A DNA stretch of 64,000 nucleotides from Synechococcus sp. CCY 0621. GTDB taxonomy: Bacteria; Cyanobacteriota; Cyanobacteriia; PCC-6307; Cyanobiaceae. Shown piece after piece: positions 62,825-64,000 of this stretch; positions within the stretch are counted from its first letter, which is position 1; every line of letters starts with the position of its first letter. The stretch spans positions 1 through 64,000 of the forward strand of contig NZ_JAFKRH010000031.1 of the NCBI RefSeq assembly GCF_019038465.1, written 5' to 3'. The notes beneath the pieces were generated by a model that saw only the letters and a list, made by a program, of their open reading frames with translations, searched no databases and was not told the DNA's origin. The translations under genes were made by a program, and so were the position numbers.

Positions 62825-63328
62825 TCAGCTGCAGTTCAGTGTGTCGCGGGTGAGCCGACCGCTGACGGGGTTGGTGCCGCTGGCGGCGGCGCAGAGGGTG
62901 GTGAGGGCATCGCCGCGCAGGGGCACGTTGGTGAAGTCGGCGCCGTCGATGAACACACCGCGGAATTTGGTGTTGAAGGCGAAGGCGTCGTCGAGGCGGG
63001 CGTTGCGCAGGTCGGTGCCCTCGAACACGGCCGAATCGAGGGTGGCGTCCCGCAGATCGCTGCCGCTGAGGTCGGCGTCCTGGAGCTTGGCGCCGAACAG
63101 GCTGGCGCCGCGCAGGTCGGCCCCGGAGAGATCGGCGTCGCGCAGGTTGGTGAGGTTGAAGGTGACGCCGCGCAGGTCGGCGCCGTGGAAATCGGCCCCG
63201 ATCAGCACCTGCTTGGCATAGTCCATCGCCGCCGCCACAGGGAGGGGGCCGGCCAGCAGCAGCAGGCTGCCCAGCAACAGGGACAGCAGCAGGGTCAGGG
63301 ACCGGGGCGGGACGAAGGGGCTCGCCAT
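62825..63328 (-). CDS. Exported pentapeptide-repeat protein, probably thylakoid lumen
   Basis: A 167-residue protein with a Sec signal peptide (LTLLLSLLLGSLLLLAGPLPVAAA) and about 12-14 A(D/N)LxX repeats, for example SGADL, RGASL, FGAKL, QDADL, SGSDL and RDATL, forming a right-handed quadrilateral beta-helix. A C-terminal Cys pair (LTTLCAAASGTNPVSGRL and TLNCS) could form a disulfide, as in plant and cyanobacterial lumenal pentapeptide proteins. Function of this class is unresolved. ATG at MASPFVPPRS was chosen; the longer frame adds 62 residues overlapping the divergent gene. Confidence 0.88.
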   Translation of the reverse strand: MASPFVPPRSLTLLLSLLLGSLLLLAGPLPVAAAMDYAKQVLIGADFHGADLRGVTFNLTNLRDADLSGADLRGASLFGAKLQDADLSGSDLRDATLDSAVFEGTDLRNARLDDAFAFNTKFRGVFIDGADFTNVPLRGDALTTLCAAASGTNPVSGRLTRDTLNCS

Positions 63329-63466
63329 CGGGGATGGAGCGAAGGAGTGCAGCCTAGGCAAAGGGTTCTCACCACTCCGCGGCCCGCGGAACGATGCCGA
63401 TGGGGACAGGGCGACTAGCGTGGTGAGGGTCTGGATCTCCGGCCCGTTCGCTCTCCGAATCCGTGG

Positions 63467-64000
63467 ATGGCCCAGGACCTCCAGCCCAAGGACTTGCAGC
63501 CCAGGGACTTCCAACCCAGAGATTCCCAGCGATCAGGGACCGAAGCGTTCGAGGCCCTGTTGGAGAGGATCGAGCGGCCGGCGGCCCTGGCGGATGGCCT
63601 GGGCGAGATCCAGGCGGCCAATGGGGCGTTCTGCCGGCGTTCGGGGCTGGACCTGCAGGCGTTGTGCCAGCGGGGGCTGCAGGGGCTCTGCGCCGCTGAT
63701 GTGACGCCGTTGCTGCAGGGTGCCGTGGCCAGCCTGAGCAGCGAACTGGCCGGCTCCCCGGTGGCGGATGGGGCGATTCCCCTGTCCCTGAGCCGCCTGC
63801 CGGCCAGCGGCGGGACGGAAGCGGTCTGGTGCCTGCTGGAGCTGCTCGACCGGCGGGTGGCCCTGGCTGACCTGGATGAACTGGTTACGGCCCGTTACGC
63901 GGATGGCGCCGTGCTGCTGCATCTGCAGGTGCTGCAACTCGACCTGGTGCGGGGCCGGTTGGGCATCGCCGCCTGCGAGGCCCTGATCGAGGAGATCGCC
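63467..64000 (+). CDS. PAS-like domain protein with tandem-repeat N-terminus, truncated at window edge
   Basis: The first 178 residues of a longer protein that runs off the right edge. After the start come three and a half copies of a D-x-Q-P-(K/R) unit, then a PAS-like domain (residues about 30-130, LLERIERPAALADGLGEIQAANGAF). The visible end (ADGAVLLHLQVLQLDLVRGRLG) could be the start of a GGDEF- or similar signalling domain, but too little is present to say. It diverges from the pentapeptide gene with a 138-base gap. ATG is used. Confidence 0.7.
   Translation, partial: MAQDLQPKDLQPRDFQPRDSQRSGTEAFEALLERIERPAALADGLGEIQAANGAFCRRSGLDLQALCQRGLQGLCAADVTPLLQGAVASLSSELAGSPVADGAIPLSLSRLPASGGTEAVWCLLELLDRRVALADLDELVTARYADGAVLLHLQVLQLDLVRGRLGIAACEALIEEIA
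63476..63529 (+). repeat. 15-base tandem repeat, about 3.5 copies, in coding sequence
   Basis: Units are GACCTCCAGCCCAAG, GACTTGCAGCCCAGG, GACTTCCAACCCAGA, then the partial GATTCCCAG. They encode D-L-Q-P-K, D-L-Q-P-R, D-F-Q-P-R and D-S-Q. A unit of 15 bases keeps the frame, so copy number could vary between strains without breaking the protein. Confidence 0.8.

Overview
The window is a gene-dense, GC-rich cyanobacterial chromosome segment. Markers of the lineage are psbA (photosystem II D1), ndhD, pam68, solanesyl diphosphate synthase, UbiD, several families known mainly from cyanobacteria (DUF1350, DUF1816, DUF2605, DUF3288) and scattered HIP1 octamers (GCGATCGC). High GC, short gaps, many 1-4 base start/stop overlaps and the marine-picocyanobacteria-like D1 N-terminus point to a Cyanobium/Synechococcus-type alpha-cyanobacterium. 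This placement is inference from gene content. The window holds no rRNA, CRISPR array, insertion sequence or prophage block, and no gene-free stretch longer than 300 bases.

Layout. 0-5.4 kb: the 5' part of psbA, a DUF697 protein with an eroded GTPase core, two small unknown genes coupled to trpS, and a lambda-endolysin-like (GH104) protein. 5.4-13.8 kb: a TM2-domain protein, thrS-glk, thrB, ndhD and an M3 oligopeptidase. 13.9-18.2 kb: an NDH-2-like flavoprotein coupled to a TVP38/disulfide-reductase fusion, facing a TspO-VOC pair. 18.3-22.3 kb: aroA, mnmD and glmU (minus strand) with DUF2605. 22.4-26.6 kb: DUF547, a divergent glycosyltransferase/methyltransferase pair that shares a palindromic start region, then Rrf2 and UbiD. 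26.7-31.2 kb (plus strand): comB, a nitrilase, amiC-murI and sds. 31.2-41.4 kb: a HAD phosphatase, a second TspO-like protein, acs, DUF1350, PrxQ, a DnaQ-like exonuclease, tRNA-Pro(GGG) with a strong terminator, a three-gene overlapping cassette of small envelope-type proteins, msrA and an ABC exporter. 41.4-48.5 kb (plus strand): DUF3288, trpD-carA, STAS-mrnC-rlmB, DUF1816 and gatA. 48.5-53.3 kb: poorly conserved small ORFs and dnaE. 53.3-57.4 kb: ruvA, rpsO-pam68, a lipoprotein, a CPA1 antiporter and an EamA transporter. 57.6-64 kb: dnaG, a GAF-degenerate-GGDEF protein, an SOS-like umuDC operon, a lumenal pentapeptide-repeat protein and the start of a PAS-like protein that leaves the right edge.

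Themes. UbiD and Sds are steps toward plastoquinone; psbA, pam68 and ndhD use or serve the photosynthetic membrane. AmiC, MurI, GlmU, the endolysin-like protein and a MliC-like protein concern peptidoglycan. MrnC, RlmB, rpsO and MnmD concern ribosome and tRNA maturation. DnaE, DnaG, RuvA, UmuDC and the DnaQ-like protein concern replication and repair. The observations most worth following up are a UmuD that begins downstream of its own cleavage site behind a LexA-like box, the palindrome carrying both starts of a divergent gene pair, the NDH-2 plus TVP38-reductase operon, and the three-gene cassette with a MliC-like protein.
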